Part shown: positions 26,851 to 36,840 of the stretch, piece after piece | How positions within the stretch are numbered: position 1 is the stretch's first letter | Layout: every line of letters begins with the position of its first letter | From: Pseudohongiella sp. | GTDB lineage: Bacteria; Pseudomonadota; Gammaproteobacteria; Pseudomonadales; Pseudohongiellaceae | Reading direction: 5' to 3' | Length of the DNA: 54,152 bases | NCBI GenBank assembly: GCA_030696315.1 | Contig: JAUYSM010000025.1 | Span: 1 to 54,152, forward strand | The notes under the pieces: model-generated | Databases searched by the model: none | What the model was told of the DNA's origin: nothing | Seen by the model: only the letters and a program-made list of their open reading frames with translations | Translations under genes and position numbers: made by a program

Positions 26851-27615
26851 ATGAGTTTGTTTGATCTGACCGGCAAAGTAGCTCTGATTACAGGCTCGAC
26901 CAAGGGTATCGGGCAGGCGATTGCTCATCGCATGGCTGAAGCGGGTGCCAAGGTGGTTATCTCCAGTCGCAATCAACCAGCGTGTGACGAAGTGGCTGCT
27001 GAAATCAACGCCAAGGGCGGTACTGCACTCCCCGTGGCTTGCAATATCAATTACAAAGAGCAATTGCAGGCGCTGGTAAACAAGACCATCGAGCATTACG
27101 GAAAAATCGATATTCTTGTTGTTAATGCTGCCTTGAATCCCTTTTATGGTCCCTCGCAAGACATTCCTGACGAGGCCTTTGACAAAATCATGAGTTCAAA
27201 CATCGGCAGTGCTCATCGGCTCTGTCAGATGGTTTTGCCGGGTATGGCAAAACTGGGTGGCGGCGCCGTCATTATTGTCTCGTCTATTGCGGGCATAAAA
27301 GGCAGTAACGTGCTGGGTGCCTACGGTATCTCCAAAGCGGCAGATATGCAGATGGCACGAAATCTTGCTGTTGAATGGGGGCCGCACAATATCCGGGTAA
27401 ACTGTATTGCTCCCGGCTTGATCCGTACTGATTTTGCACGCGCGCTTTGGGAAAACCCTGAAACTTACAAACAAACCGTGTCCAAGTACCCACTGCGGCG
27501 CATCGGTGAGCCAGACGAAATCGCAGGTGCAGCCATTTACCTGGCATCCGATGCTGGTAGTTTCACAACGGGACAGACACTGGTCGTTGATGGTGGCGGC
27601 ACAATCACCGGCTGA
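26851..27615 (+). CDS. Short-chain dehydrogenase/reductase (second)
   Basis: The 254-residue protein has [20 protein letters not shown] at its cofactor site, [10 protein letters not shown] where most relatives have NNAG, and the catalytic YGISK, ending in VDGGGTITG. The overall pattern is that of the DHRS4/FabG-like group of carbonyl reductases. A ribosome binding site (CAGGGGAA) precedes the ATG. It lies 89 bp before the acyl-CoA dehydrogenase gene and probably shares a transcript and a pathway with it. Confidence 0.88.
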   Translation: MSLFDLTGKVALITGSTKGIGQAIAHRMAEAGAKVVISSRNQPACDEVAAEINAKGGTALPVACNINYKEQLQALVNKTIEHYGKIDILVVNAALNPFYGPSQDIPDEAFDKIMSSNIGSAHRLCQMVLPGMAKLGGGAVIIVSSIAGIKGSNVLGAYGISKAADMQMARNLAVEWGPHNIRVNCIAPGLIRTDFARALWENPETYKQTVSKYPLRRIGEPDEIAGAAIYLASDAGSFTTGQTLVVDGGGTITG

Positions 27616-27704
27616 TTGATCTGGCTACAAACACGAATATCACGCGGATGGACACACAGGCCTACAAAACCGCAGACTACAATTTGCAACATGAGGAAAA
27701 CAAA

Positions 27705-28919
27705 ATGAATCTGGGTCTCTCCGAAGAAATGCAGGAAATCCGCGAAAAAATCCGCACGTTTGTAGAAGTTGATGTAGCTGAAGTTGAGCACGAATATCAC
27801 GAACAAGTCAGTGTTGGCGACCGTTGGTCTCATACGCCACGCCAGGAAGAGATCATGGAAAGTCTCAAGGCCAAGGCGCGTGCGCTGGGTCTTTGGAACT
27901 TTTTCCTCCCCAAAAGCCAAGGCGGAGCGGGTATCAGCAACCTGGAGTACGCACACCTTGCAGAAATTATGGGACGCAGCCGCCTGGCCTCTGAAGCGTT
28001 TAACTGCAGTGCACCTGACACTGGCAATATGGAAGTGTTAGAGCGGTATGGCTCACAAGAGCAAAAAGATGCGTGGTTAAAGCCGCTGCTGGAAGGCAAA
28101 ATTCGCTCTGCGTTTGCAATGACCGAGCCCGATGTGGCGTCCTCCGATGCGACAAATATCGCAACAAGCGCGGTGCTTGATGGTGATGAATGGGTCATCA
28201 ATGGTGAAAAATTCTACATCTCCGGCGCAGGGGATGCTCGCTGCAAGATCATGATTGTCATGGTGGTGACCGATCCGGATGCGCCCAAACACAATCGCCA
28301 GTCACAAATATTAGTTCCAATGGATACCCCCGGTGTAGCAGTCCTTCGCCCAATGGAAGTGTTTGGTAAAGATGATGCGCCACATGGCCATATGCACATC
28401 CGCTTCAGCAATGTTCGTGTGCCAAAAGAAAACATTATTCTGGGGCGTGGGCGTGGATTCGAAATCTCTCAGGGTCGTCTTGGCCCAGGTCGTATCCACC
28501 ATTGCATGCGCTCAATTGGCGCTGCCGAACGGGCACTGGATTTGATGTGTAAACGTGCTCTCAGTCGGGAAGCGTTTGGCAAGCCATTGGCAGAACTTGG
28601 TGGTAACTACGATGTGATCGCCGACAGCCGAATTGAAATCGAGATGTGTCGCCTGCTGGTTTTTAAAGCGGCCTACTTGATGGATACCATCGGAAACAAA
28701 GCTGCTCGCGACGCCATCTCTCAGATCAAAGTGGCAGTGCCTAATATGGCACTACGCGTGATTGATCGCGCAATACAGATGCACGGTGCTGCAGGTGTTT
28801 CACAGGACTTCCCACTGGCCGCGCTTTGGACTTCGCAGCGCACACTACGTCTTGCGGATGGCCCGGACGAAGTGCACCGTCGTGTGATTGCGCGCAAAGA
28901 ACTGGCTCAATATTCCTGA
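27705..28919 (+). CDS. Acyl-CoA dehydrogenase (ACAD10/11-like)
   Basis: The flavoenzyme forms the 2,3 double bond of an acyl-CoA and hands electrons to ETF, whose membrane acceptor ETF-QO is encoded at 41037 in this window. From ATG 27705 (GAGGA upstream) it is 404 residues: N-terminal helical domain, middle strand domain with [16 protein letters not shown] and [10 protein letters not shown], and C-terminal helices with [17 protein letters not shown] and [11 protein letters not shown], the last typical of the ACAD10/11 subgroup. Substrate unknown. A strong terminator follows. Confidence 0.92.
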   Translation: MNLGLSEEMQEIREKIRTFVEVDVAEVEHEYHEQVSVGDRWSHTPRQEEIMESLKAKARALGLWNFFLPKSQGGAGISNLEYAHLAEIMGRSRLASEAFNCSAPDTGNMEVLERYGSQEQKDAWLKPLLEGKIRSAFAMTEPDVASSDATNIATSAVLDGDEWVINGEKFYISGAGDARCKIMIVMVVTDPDAPKHNRQSQILVPMDTPGVAVLRPMEVFGKDDAPHGHMHIRFSNVRVPKENIILGRGRGFEISQGRLGPGRIHHCMRSIGAAERALDLMCKRALSREAFGKPLAELGGNYDVIADSRIEIEMCRLLVFKAAYLMDTIGNKAARDAISQIKVAVPNMALRVIDRAIQMHGAAGVSQDFPLAALWTSQRTLRLADGPDEVHRRVIARKELAQYS

Positions 28920-28936
28920 TCTCGAGCTTTGATGTG

Positions 28937-28974
28937 AAAAAACCCGGTATCGTACGCACAATACCGGGTTTTTT
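28937..28974. terminator. Terminator after the acyl-CoA dehydrogenase gene
   Basis: AACCCGGTAT and ATACCGGGTT form a ten-base-pair stem around CGTACGCACA, with an A-run before and a T-run after. It can act in both directions and closes the 23.6-28.9 kb gene run. Confidence 0.88.
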
Positions 28975-29063
28975 ATTGGCACCAAACTCGCCCGCACGTT
29001 GGTCTATTGCTGAGAGTCAGGCGTATCAGACGCCAAACCATTCAAAACAACAGGATACTAATC

Positions 29064-30341
29064 TTGAGAATCGCCATTATTGGGACGGGTATTTCCGGAC
29101 TGGTTGCCGCTTATAAATTAAATGCCCAACATGACATCACCGTTTTTGAAGCAGCAGATCGTTTGGGTGGGCACACAGCAACAATCGACGTCGAGCTTGA
29201 TGGCAAAACCCATGCAATTGATACCGGTTTTATCGTCTACAACGACTGGACCTACCCCAATTTTATCAAGCTGATGGACGAACTTGGCATCCAATGGCGA
29301 GAGTCAGACATGAGCTTTGGTGTCAGCTGTGAAACAACGGGGCTGGAATATGCTGGTGTGACCGGCCAACTGGCAATGATCAACAGTTTATTTGCGCAGC
29401 GTCGCAGGCTGTTGTCACCATCCTTTATCAAAATGCTGTTGGATATTCTGGCGTTTAATAAACAAGCTATCGCGGATGTCGAAGCGGACTGCATCCCCGA
29501 CATGACACTCCGGCAGTATGTTGAACGTCATGGTTTTAGTCAGATGTTTATGGACTATTATCTGGTGCCCATGTGCTCGGCAATCTGGTCTACGCCATTT
29601 TTACAGATGTATGAGTTCCCTACTAAATTCCTGCTGCCATTTTTGTATAAACATGGATTGATCAACGTGCATGATCGGCCGCGCTGGCGCACGCTGGTCG
29701 GCGGTTCAAAAGCTTACCTGGCGCCCTTGTCTGCTTCATTTTCGGAAAAAGTAAGGCTCAGTTCAAAAGTCCTGTCGGTCAATCGCCATGAACAGGGTAT
29801 CGAAGTGCACAGTGCTGCAGGAATAGAGTTTTTTGATCAGGTGGTGATAGCCTGCCACAGTGATCAGGCCTTGGCATTGTTATCGGATGCCAGTGACGCA
29901 GAGCAGCAGATACTGTCGAGCATTCCTTATCAGGCCAATGATGTTGTTTTGCATACGGATGTGTCAGTCATGCCTCGTAACCGTCGCGCATGGGCCAGTT
30001 GGAACTACCACCTCGGCAAGGACCGATCCGGGTTGCCGAGACTGACCTATGATATGAATCGCTTGATGGGTATCACCGGAGCACAACAGTTTTGTGTCAG
30101 TCTCAATCATACTGACCATATTGATCCGTCTAAAATTCTTGGCCGTTATGACTATGCTCATCCCATATTTACCAGCGCGGGGGCTGATGCGCAAACACGC
30201 TGGGCCGAGATCAATGGTGTCAATCACACCTGGTTTTGCGGTGCCTGGTGGGGCAAGGGCTTCCACGAAGATGGTGTGGTCAGTGCATTAAGAGTGGTTG
30301 ACGGCATCGATAAATCTCTCTGTAAACCTCTGAATCCCTAA
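29064..30341 (+). CDS. NAD/FAD-binding oxidoreductase (COG2907-like)
   Basis: The TTG at 29064, with CAGGA nine bases upstream, gives a protein starting MRIAIIGTGISGL with the FAD loop GTGISG at 7-12. An upstream frame-open ATG would add an implausible basic leader. The 425-residue protein has FEAADRLGGHTATI, HAIDTGFIVYND and a C-terminal FCGAWWGKGFHEDGV, matching the amine-oxidase-like proteins usually found beside DUF1365 and cyclopropane-fatty-acid synthase genes. Those partners are absent here, so its reaction, perhaps fatty-acyl chain modification, is inferred only from relatives. It overlaps the convergent regulator gene by 4 bp. Confidence 0.82.
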   Translation: MRIAIIGTGISGLVAAYKLNAQHDITVFEAADRLGGHTATIDVELDGKTHAIDTGFIVYNDWTYPNFIKLMDELGIQWRESDMSFGVSCETTGLEYAGVTGQLAMINSLFAQRRRLLSPSFIKMLLDILAFNKQAIADVEADCIPDMTLRQYVERHGFSQMFMDYYLVPMCSAIWSTPFLQMYEFPTKFLLPFLYKHGLINVHDRPRWRTLVGGSKAYLAPLSASFSEKVRLSSKVLSVNRHEQGIEVHSAAGIEFFDQVVIACHSDQALALLSDASDAEQQILSSIPYQANDVVLHTDVSVMPRNRRAWASWNYHLGKDRSGLPRLTYDMNRLMGITGAQQFCVSLNHTDHIDPSKILGRYDYAHPIFTSAGADAQTRWAEINGVNHTWFCGAWWGKGFHEDGVVSALRVVDGIDKSLCKPLNP

Positions 30342-31567
30342 GTCAGACTGCCGGCTCGATTTGTTGAGTCGGCCGGCGTCGATTGCTCTCTTCGATACAA
30401 CTCACGAACCTGCAGTGAATGCAGGTCGAGCAACATCAATCTGCCTACAGGCAGGGCATCTGATTCTGATTGCCCGGACAATCCCGCCGTGGATACCAGC
30501 GTTTGATCAGTAAGGGTAAACAGTATGCCGTCATCCAGTGGTGACCATTGCAAGTGCGTGATGGGGGATGCTGAGGTGAACGCCGTCCAGCTTTCATCCG
30601 GGCTATTCAAACTGCGCAGTTTTAACTGAGATTGCCCCGGAAATTGCTCAACAAATGCCAGTAAGTCACCATTCGGAGACAGTATGGAGAGACTGGTCGT
30701 GCGCTCCGATGTTTGATTGATCCACGCGGAGGGTGTTGCGTTGTTGTCGAGTTGCAAGTGCAGTGATTCCAACCAGTGGACACCTGCGGGTAAAGAGGAT
30801 GCATCGGTCACCACAAGGTCTTGCAACAGCTGCGTGCTAACCTGGTTTTCAACAATGTCAGACCCATATCCTGTCAAGCCATTGAGGTCCGAAGAAAGGG
30901 GTTCCTCAAGCAAACCCAACGACCATGGCAACATCAACAGCGCTGCGGCAATCACCATGCCCTTTACAAGCTGAAGTCGTGGCTGAGACAACTGCGCTCG
31001 CGCCACGCCGCTCGAAATTGGAGCCGCTGCATCTGCACTCAGTAATGAGGCGACATTAAAATGGATCTGCGCATTCAAGCGATATCCTTTTTTAGACAAG
31101 GTTTCAATCAGCGCACAGCGCGTACTGTCAGCGGCAGGGGAATCGGGGTGAACCAGAGCTTTGCGCAGCTCTGACACTGCGCGAGTCAGTGAGTTTTCGT
31201 TCACAACCACTTTGGGCCACAGCGCGTTCATCAACTGTTCGCGACTGACAACCCGGCCGTCGGCTGAGGCCAACAAACACAGCAAATGCATCAGACGCGG
31301 TTCGATTTGCCGTTTGATCGTCTGCGTTTCTGTTCCGCGGGTCTGGATCAGGTTACGTAGCGGATCCACCTGCCAGGCAGCCAGAGCATGTTCTGCAATC
31401 GAAACCGATCCCAAAGCGTCCCGGTTTGGCTGCAGCACCCACGCCTGCTCGAACAGGTTTTGATTGGCCGCCGAGGCATGCATCAGGCTCTGCGGTGGCT
31501 CCGCTGACACCTCGCGAGGTCCAGTTATCATGGTGGTTGATATCAAGCGTTTCATTTCAGCAGGCAT
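30338..31567 (-). CDS. Membrane-anchored winged-helix regulator (CadC-like)
   Basis: From ATG 31567 (GGTGA upstream) the protein has 409 residues. It has an OmpR/CadC-type winged helix at about 80-165 (LMNALWPKVVVNENSLTRAVSELRKAL in part), one membrane segment at about 202-221 (VIAAALLMLPWSLGLL), and a periplasmic part with PD40/TolB-like strands (SILSPNGDLLAF, HLQWSPLDDGILF). CadC-type proteins bind DNA while sensing the periplasm. The periplasmic part is much shorter than in relatives with full propellers and ends in a low-complexity tail, so it may be a reduced version. Starts further up, including a Cys-rich leader, are open but unlikely. It is divergent from the DegQ-type protease gene. 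Confidence 0.75.
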   Translation of the reverse strand: MPAEMKRLISTTMITGPREVSAEPPQSLMHASAANQNLFEQAWVLQPNRDALGSVSIAEHALAAWQVDPLRNLIQTRGTETQTIKRQIEPRLMHLLCLLASADGRVVSREQLMNALWPKVVVNENSLTRAVSELRKALVHPDSPAADSTRCALIETLSKKGYRLNAQIHFNVASLLSADAAAPISSGVARAQLSQPRLQLVKGMVIAAALLMLPWSLGLLEEPLSSDLNGLTGYGSDIVENQVSTQLLQDLVVTDASSLPAGVHWLESLHLQLDNNATPSAWINQTSERTTSLSILSPNGDLLAFVEQFPGQSQLKLRSLNSPDESWTAFTSASPITHLQWSPLDDGILFTLTDQTLVSTAGLSGQSESDALPVGRLMLLDLHSLQVRELYRREQSTPADSTNRAGSLT

Positions 31568-31824
31568 TCTGATCACCCGAACGTCAGTTGTGTCACACGT
31601 ATCATGTTCACAGCAAGAGTTTGCCACAACTTGCTGAGTTCTTTGACTGCAAAAAGCTGCATTAGTGCCTTCTTCACAAAATCTGGATATTTTTTTCCAC
31701 ATTTCCTCAGGTTTTTGCTGCCTTCACTGAGTACTTTGAGCGCAACGGAAAGTCAGTCTGACCGCAAGCGCCTTCAACCGATATCCGTCAGTCGCACACC
31801 TTTATCCGATGGAGGATAGTAATA

Positions 31825-33225
31825 ATGGCAAATTCCAGTTTTTCAACTTCTGTACAGCACGGCAAGCGCTTACGCCGAGTAGCCATCGGTGTGGGCATAG
31901 TACTTGTTGCAGTATTGACTCCAGTGGCATTGACCGCACAGATCAATGCGAATACCAGCAATGCGATGCCCTCGTTGGCGCCTATGCTGGAGTCTGCAAC
32001 GCCTGCCGTGGTTAATATTTCAGTAACGCGTTCGCAGCGCATGCCGGAGCAACTCAGGTTTTTTGGTGGCCCTCAAGCCCCTCAGCCGCCCATGAGACAG
32101 TCGCGTGGCGCGGGTTCAGGCGTTGTGGTTGATAGTGACGAAGGACTGATTATTACCAATCATCATGTGGTCAATGGTGCTGACAACATCAGTGTCAGCT
32201 TGCAGGATGGGCGCGTGCTGGATGCCACACTGATTGGTAGCGATCAGAAAACAGACATCGCATTGCTTCGTATCGACGCCGAACGCCTTACTGCGTTGCC
32301 ACTGGCCGATGTCGAGAGTCTGCGTGTGGGTGATTATGTTGTGGCAATCGGAAACCCCTTTGGTCTTGGGCAGACCGTGACCTCGGGCATTATCAGCGCG
32401 CTGGGTCGTGCGGGGCTCAATGATGAGAATTATGAAGACTTCATTCAGACCGATGCGGCCATCAATGTTGGCAATTCCGGTGGTGCGTTGGTTGATCTGC
32501 AAGGTCGTCTGGTAGGCATCAATTCAGCGATTATCTCGGGGTCTGGGACCAATTCCGGCGTAGGGTTTGCTGTGCCGGTTGACATGGTTGAAGCAGTGAT
32601 GGGGCACTTATTACGCGATGGTGTAGTTGAGCGCGGCCAACTGGGGGTGCTGATTCGTGATCACAGCGCGCTGGTAGAGGAAACCCTCAAACTGGGCGCC
32701 GAGCGTGGTGCGCTTGTTACCCAGGTATTCCCGGACACTGCTGCTGAACGGGCTGGTCTGAAGGCAAGTGACCTGGTTGTTGCGATCAACAACAAACCCG
32801 TCAACGGTAGCCGTGATCTGCGAAACGCTGTGGGTTTGGCGGGCGTTAATCAGGATCTTGAGCTCCGTGTATTACGGGATGGAGATCCGCTCACGCTTGC
32901 CGTCCGTCTGGACAGTGCTGACCAGAATCAAACTGCCAGTACCGGTAATCGCGCTGCCAGTGAGCGTAGATCTGATGAATCAAGATTTATAGGTGCGCAG
33001 CTGCAGGATCTGCCGCGTGGACGCTCAGGTGTAGGGGTTGCCGCTGTTGATCCCCAAAGCCGTGCCGCCGCGGGTGGACTGCAGGCCGGTGATGTCATTA
33101 CGCGCTTGAACCGACAGCCGGTTGACGACTTGGCTGAATTTAATGCGCTGCTTGGTGCGGAGCCACCGCTGCTGGCCCTGGGGGTCGAGCGCGATGGCCA
33201 GACACTTTTACTGATCATGCCCTGA
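31825..33225 (+). CDS. DegQ/MucD-type periplasmic serine protease
   Basis: This 466-residue Do-family protease degrades misfolded envelope proteins. It has an N-terminal signal/anchor (18-38), the catalytic triad H114 (TNHHVV), D144 (TDIALL) and S218 (GNSGGAL), and two PDZ domains at about 265-355 and 370-465. The second PDZ is shorter and preceded by a Gln/Arg/Ser-rich linker. The start has GAGGAT upstream. A sensor-regulator of the CadC type is encoded divergently 257 bp away, and a terminator follows at 33308. Confidence 0.92.
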   Translation: MANSSFSTSVQHGKRLRRVAIGVGIVLVAVLTPVALTAQINANTSNAMPSLAPMLESATPAVVNISVTRSQRMPEQLRFFGGPQAPQPPMRQSRGAGSGVVVDSDEGLIITNHHVVNGADNISVSLQDGRVLDATLIGSDQKTDIALLRIDAERLTALPLADVESLRVGDYVVAIGNPFGLGQTVTSGIISALGRAGLNDENYEDFIQTDAAINVGNSGGALVDLQGRLVGINSAIISGSGTNSGVGFAVPVDMVEAVMGHLLRDGVVERGQLGVLIRDHSALVEETLKLGAERGALVTQVFPDTAAERAGLKASDLVVAINNKPVNGSRDLRNAVGLAGVNQDLELRVLRDGDPLTLAVRLDSADQNQTASTGNRAASERRSDESRFIGAQLQDLPRGRSGVGVAAVDPQSRAAAGGLQAGDVITRLNRQPVDDLAEFNALLGAEPPLLALGVERDGQTLLLIMP

Positions 33226-33307
33226 GTTTTTAGAGTTTTTGATGTGCCCGCTGGAAGTCGTTGTACCCTGGAGCGTCTGGCAAAAGGGTACCGGGGGTCT
33301 GCCCTGG

Positions 33308-33341
33308 AGCCGGTCTGGAAGTTGCAGATCGGCTTTTTTTT
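33308..33341 (+). terminator. Intrinsic terminator after the DegQ-type gene
   Basis: AGCCGGTCTG pairs with CAGATCGGCT (one mismatch) around a seven-base loop, followed by eight T residues. Confidence 0.85.
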
Positions 33342-33422
33342 CATGCTTGCAAAATCCCGGTGACATGCTATTTTCCACGTCAGCTTTTTATAGCCACCAT
33401 TCACCCAGGCGGGAAAAAGTAA

Positions 33423-34664
33423 TTGACCGGGATCGTAAAAACACATGGCATCTTTTGTTTGAAGCGCACGCTGATATCCTTGTCAGTTGTCATCGCAATC
33501 AGTCCGGTTACCCTACTCGCTCAAGCACCCTCCACTGAAAGTCTGCAACAAGCTGCATTCCAACAACTGCCCGGGCAACTACCGCAACCTGTATCCGCGC
33601 CTGATGTTCAGGTTTTTGAAGCATACAAGTCATGGATACGTGCCAAAGTTGCAGAAGATCAAATTCCTGGCCTTGCACTTGCCATCGTGTCTGCACAAGG
33701 CATTCTTGACGTTGAAACCATGGGCGTGCGCAGTGTTGACGATCAACAGGCCGTATCTGAGGATACCGTTTTCAGAATCGCGTCGGTATCAAAAACCTTT
33801 GCAGGTACGGTTGCCTCGCAGTTGGTCAATCACAATATTGTTACCTGGGACGAACCAATATCCCAGGTGCTTCCAGGCTACAAGCTGGGGACTGATGCGG
33901 CTGGAGCGGATCGCATGACTCTGCGGCATGTGCTCAGCCATACCACGGGTCTGATGCCGCACGCGTTTTCCAACTTGCTCGATGCCGGTGTCGCGTACGA
34001 TAAAATTCAGGAAAAGCTGCACGAAATACCGGCAGTTTGTGCGCCGGGGCGCTGTTATGGGTACCAGAATGTGGTGTTTTCTCTGGTAGCGGACGTGGTT
34101 GAGTACAGTCTGGGCACAAACTACGACGATTTTGTAGAGGAGAATATTTTTTCTCCGCTGGGCATGGACGATGCGTCGATGGGGCTGGACGGATATGAGA
34201 ACAATCCTAACGCAAGTCAGGCTCATCAATTCGGACGGGGTCGATGGCAGGTAACTAGCCTGAACCCAGCGTATTACACAACAGGTCCGGCATCTGGTGT
34301 AAATGCCACCATTCTGGACATGGGTAGATGGGCACAGGCACAACTGGGTGGTTTCCCTGAGGTGCTTTCAGAAACACTGCTGGAAATGCAACATACCCCC
34401 ATTGTAGAAACACCGCATGGCAATTACTTCAACCGGTGGCCTCGATTGGACAAAGCCTGGTACGGACTGGGCTGGCGCATCATGGATTACAGCGGTATGC
34501 GGGTCATCCATCATGGCGGTGGCGTTCGCGGTTATCGATCCGAAATGGTCTTGGTGCCTGAGCACAATATTGGGTTAGTAGTGTTGTTTAATGCGTCCAC
34601 ACCCCTGGCCAATGATGTTGTGCCCATGTTTCTTGATCAGTTGTTAACAGCCGTTTCACAATAG
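33423..34664 (+). CDS. Secreted serine hydrolase of the beta-lactamase/esterase family
   Basis: The 413-residue protein starts at TTG 33423 (GGGAAAAAG upstream) and has a signal peptide ending LLAQA near residue 35. Active-site motifs of the class C beta-lactamase/penicillin-binding fold are present: S121-x-x-K124 (SVSK), Y213-Q-N215, and HGGG near the C-terminus in place of the KTG triad, as in EstB-type esterases. It could be a D-aminopeptidase, carboxylesterase or peptidoglycan hydrolase; a true cephalosporinase is less likely. It stands alone between two terminators or gaps. Confidence 0.85.
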   Translation: MTGIVKTHGIFCLKRTLISLSVVIAISPVTLLAQAPSTESLQQAAFQQLPGQLPQPVSAPDVQVFEAYKSWIRAKVAEDQIPGLALAIVSAQGILDVETMGVRSVDDQQAVSEDTVFRIASVSKTFAGTVASQLVNHNIVTWDEPISQVLPGYKLGTDAAGADRMTLRHVLSHTTGLMPHAFSNLLDAGVAYDKIQEKLHEIPAVCAPGRCYGYQNVVFSLVADVVEYSLGTNYDDFVEENIFSPLGMDDASMGLDGYENNPNASQAHQFGRGRWQVTSLNPAYYTTGPASGVNATILDMGRWAQAQLGGFPEVLSETLLEMQHTPIVETPHGNYFNRWPRLDKAWYGLGWRIMDYSGMRVIHHGGGVRGYRSEMVLVPEHNIGLVVLFNASTPLANDVVPMFLDQLLTAVSQ

Positions 34665-34742
34665 CAACACTACATCTTTGAATTTACCTGTCCTATCACG
34701 TTGAATATGCTAGCTTTTATATAAGCCAAAAAAGGGAATATC

Positions 34743-35483
34743 GTGTCAAACGCCACCATTGATTTGTTGCGCTCACATCGCAGCATCCGCAAATTCAGCA
34801 GCCAGCCCGTGACTGATCTTGTGTTGGAACAAATATTGTTAGCCGGGCAGAGCGCAGCCACGTCGAGCTTTCTGCAAGGTGCGACCGTTATCCGTGTGCG
34901 CAAACCGGAAAGTCGCCAGAAGTTGGCTGTGTATGCAGGCAACCAGCCCTATGTAGCCAGTGCACCCGAGTTTCTGGTGTTTTGTGCTGATCTGCGCCGG
35001 GCGGGTAATTGCTGCGCAACGTATGGAAAGTCATTTTCCGGTGACTACACGGAGCACTTCATCATTGCCACCGTGGATGCGGCGTTGATGGCACAAAATG
35101 CAGTGGTTGCAGCCGAATCACTGGGGCTGGGTATCTGCTACATCGGCGGAATCCGCAATAATCCGCGTGAAGTATCCGACCTGTTGAAGCTTCCAGAGGG
35201 CGTTTATCCGGTGTTTGGACTGTGCCTTGGTTATCCCGATCAGAACCCTGAAGTAAAACCTCGTCTGCCTTTATCCGTGATTGTCAAAAACGAAGTGTAC
35301 GATGACAGCGCTGATCAGGCGCCCATCGCCGTGTATGACGAGCAGGTTCGGGAATATTACCGAACCCGCACCGGTGGCGGGCATGGCATCTGCTGGAGTG
35401 AGCAGGTAGCCGAATTGCTCAGCGAAAAAGCCCGCCCGCACATGCGCGGGTTCCTCGCTGAACAAGGTTTCCTGTTTAAATGA
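34743..35483 (+). CDS. nfsA: NADPH-dependent nitroreductase (NfsA/FRP type)
   Basis: The 246-residue FMN enzyme reduces nitroaromatics, quinones or flavins with NADPH. It begins with the family's RSHRSIRKFSSQPV, has SLGLGICYIGGIRNNP and a VFGLCLGYPDQNPEVKPRLP segment that sets NfsA/FRP apart from NfsB. The start codon is GTG, and the expected NADPH-binding Arg/Lys residues near the C-terminus are plausible (YYRTRTGG). The stop lies within the 3' end of the convergent CoA-transferase gene, overlapping by 8 bp. Confidence 0.9.
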   Translation: MSNATIDLLRSHRSIRKFSSQPVTDLVLEQILLAGQSAATSSFLQGATVIRVRKPESRQKLAVYAGNQPYVASAPEFLVFCADLRRAGNCCATYGKSFSGDYTEHFIIATVDAALMAQNAVVAAESLGLGICYIGGIRNNPREVSDLLKLPEGVYPVFGLCLGYPDQNPEVKPRLPLSVIVKNEVYDDSADQAPIAVYDEQVREYYRTRTGGGHGICWSEQVAELLSEKARPHMRGFLAEQGFLFK

Positions 35484-36660
35484 TGCGGGCGTCTCGCAGG
35501 CGTTGGATATCGCTGTCGGAATAACCCAGTTCAAGCATTAATTGCTGGGTGTGTTCGCCCAGGGTTGGTGCGCGTCGATGAATGCCGGTGGGGTTGCCTG
35601 ACAAACTGAACGGTGTCTGCATCACCGGTGCAGGTTTCGCCGCGCCCGGGTAGGACAGTAGTTTAAACATCTGGCGTGCTTCAACGTGCGGGTCGTCCAA
35701 TACTTGTTGCGGTGACATCACGGGTCCTGCCGGGATCCGCGAAGCTTCCATGGCGCTCAGCACCTGTTCGGACGTGCGTTCTGCACACCAGTGGGCGAGA
35801 CGTTCACTAATCAGTTCCCCGTGATTGCCGCGGCTGATGTCATCTTTGAAACGTGGATCGGACAACCAGTGCGGCTCGCCCATCAATTCAACCCAGCGCT
35901 CAAACAACGGGCCACCCACTGATTGAATCAATACCCAGCCATCCTGCGTTTTAAAGGTGTCAGCCGGGCCAGATGTCTGTGAGCGATTCAACGTGGCCGT
36001 ACGATTGGGAGCAATCATCGCCTGTTCAATCAATGAGCCATTCATCATGGTCAGCGCCGTGTTGAACAAAGACGCCTCCACAACCTGACCTTTACCTGTG
36101 CGTTGACGCTCGAATAGTGCTGCCATAGTCCCCACTGCACTCAGGCTGGCCGTGCCAAAATCAATAAACGGTGCATACGCTTTGACAGGTTGTTCCGGTG
36201 TGCCTGACATGTACATGGAGCCTGACATGGCCTGGCCAAGACCATCAAAACCAACACGATTGCTGTAAGGACCGCCAGTTCCAAATGCCGAAATCATTGT
36301 CAGGATGATGTCCGGTTTGACTGCTTTCAGACTTTCATAGTCCAGACCCATGGCCTCCAGCGTGTCTGGTGGAAGATTCGCAATGACCACATCCGCCGTA
36401 GCAACCAGCTTGCGCACAATCTCACGGCCTTCTGGTTTCATCGGGTTCAGCGTCATGCCAAGTTTGTTTCGGCCCATCTGCATGAACAAAGCACCATCAC
36501 CGGAATCACTGACTGGAGACAAAAAACGGTCTTCGCTGCCTTGAACCTTTTCGATGCGAATGACCTCTGCGCCCAGATCACTCAGCAAGCTTGCACAAAA
36601 TGGCCCTGCTATGTAGCGACCAAAATCCAGTACTCGAATACCTTCCAGAACCTTGCTCAT
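35476..36660 (-). CDS. Family III CoA-transferase (second copy of the family)
   Basis: The ATG at 36660 with AGGAGA upstream gives 394 residues starting MSKVLEGIRVLDFGRYIAGP. The catalytic Asp lies in APFIDFGTASLSA at about 165, with RQRTGKGQVVEASLFNTA after it. It shares architecture with the protein at 20348 but differs substantially in sequence, so it is a paralogue or a separate acquisition rather than a recent duplicate. Substrate unknown; alpha-methylacyl-CoA racemase and formyl-CoA transferase are in the same superfamily. A divergent methyltransferase gene begins 180 bp away. Confidence 0.9.
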   Translation of the reverse strand: MSKVLEGIRVLDFGRYIAGPFCASLLSDLGAEVIRIEKVQGSEDRFLSPVSDSGDGALFMQMGRNKLGMTLNPMKPEGREIVRKLVATADVVIANLPPDTLEAMGLDYESLKAVKPDIILTMISAFGTGGPYSNRVGFDGLGQAMSGSMYMSGTPEQPVKAYAPFIDFGTASLSAVGTMAALFERQRTGKGQVVEASLFNTALTMMNGSLIEQAMIAPNRTATLNRSQTSGPADTFKTQDGWVLIQSVGGPLFERWVELMGEPHWLSDPRFKDDISRGNHGELISERLAHWCAERTSEQVLSAMEASRIPAGPVMSPQQVLDDPHVEARQMFKLLSYPGAAKPAPVMQTPFSLSGNPTGIHRRAPTLGEHTQQLMLELGYSDSDIQRLRDARII

Positions 36661-36840
36661 ATCGATACTTTCTCCTTCTGTTCGGGCGTGTCTAATTTGA
36701 TGCCCGGGATGATAGCACAGGCAGCAAAAGCTGCTGGTGAGGTCAGGCGTGAAAGGTGTCTGTTGAAACCACGGTCCATGCATTACAATCCATCCGCAAC
36801 CATCCCAATTTAATCTGACCTGTGGTCGGGGAAGCTGAAA

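Noticed and set aside
31568-31702. Cys-rich N-terminal extension of the CadC-like regulator
   Set aside because: Open upstream frame lacks a ribosome binding site, and the extension lies before the winged helix with no conserved feature.
31703-31824. Sigma-E-type promoter before the DegQ-type protease gene
   Set aside because: A GGAAAGT is present near 31748 but no matching -10 element occurs 16 bases downstream.
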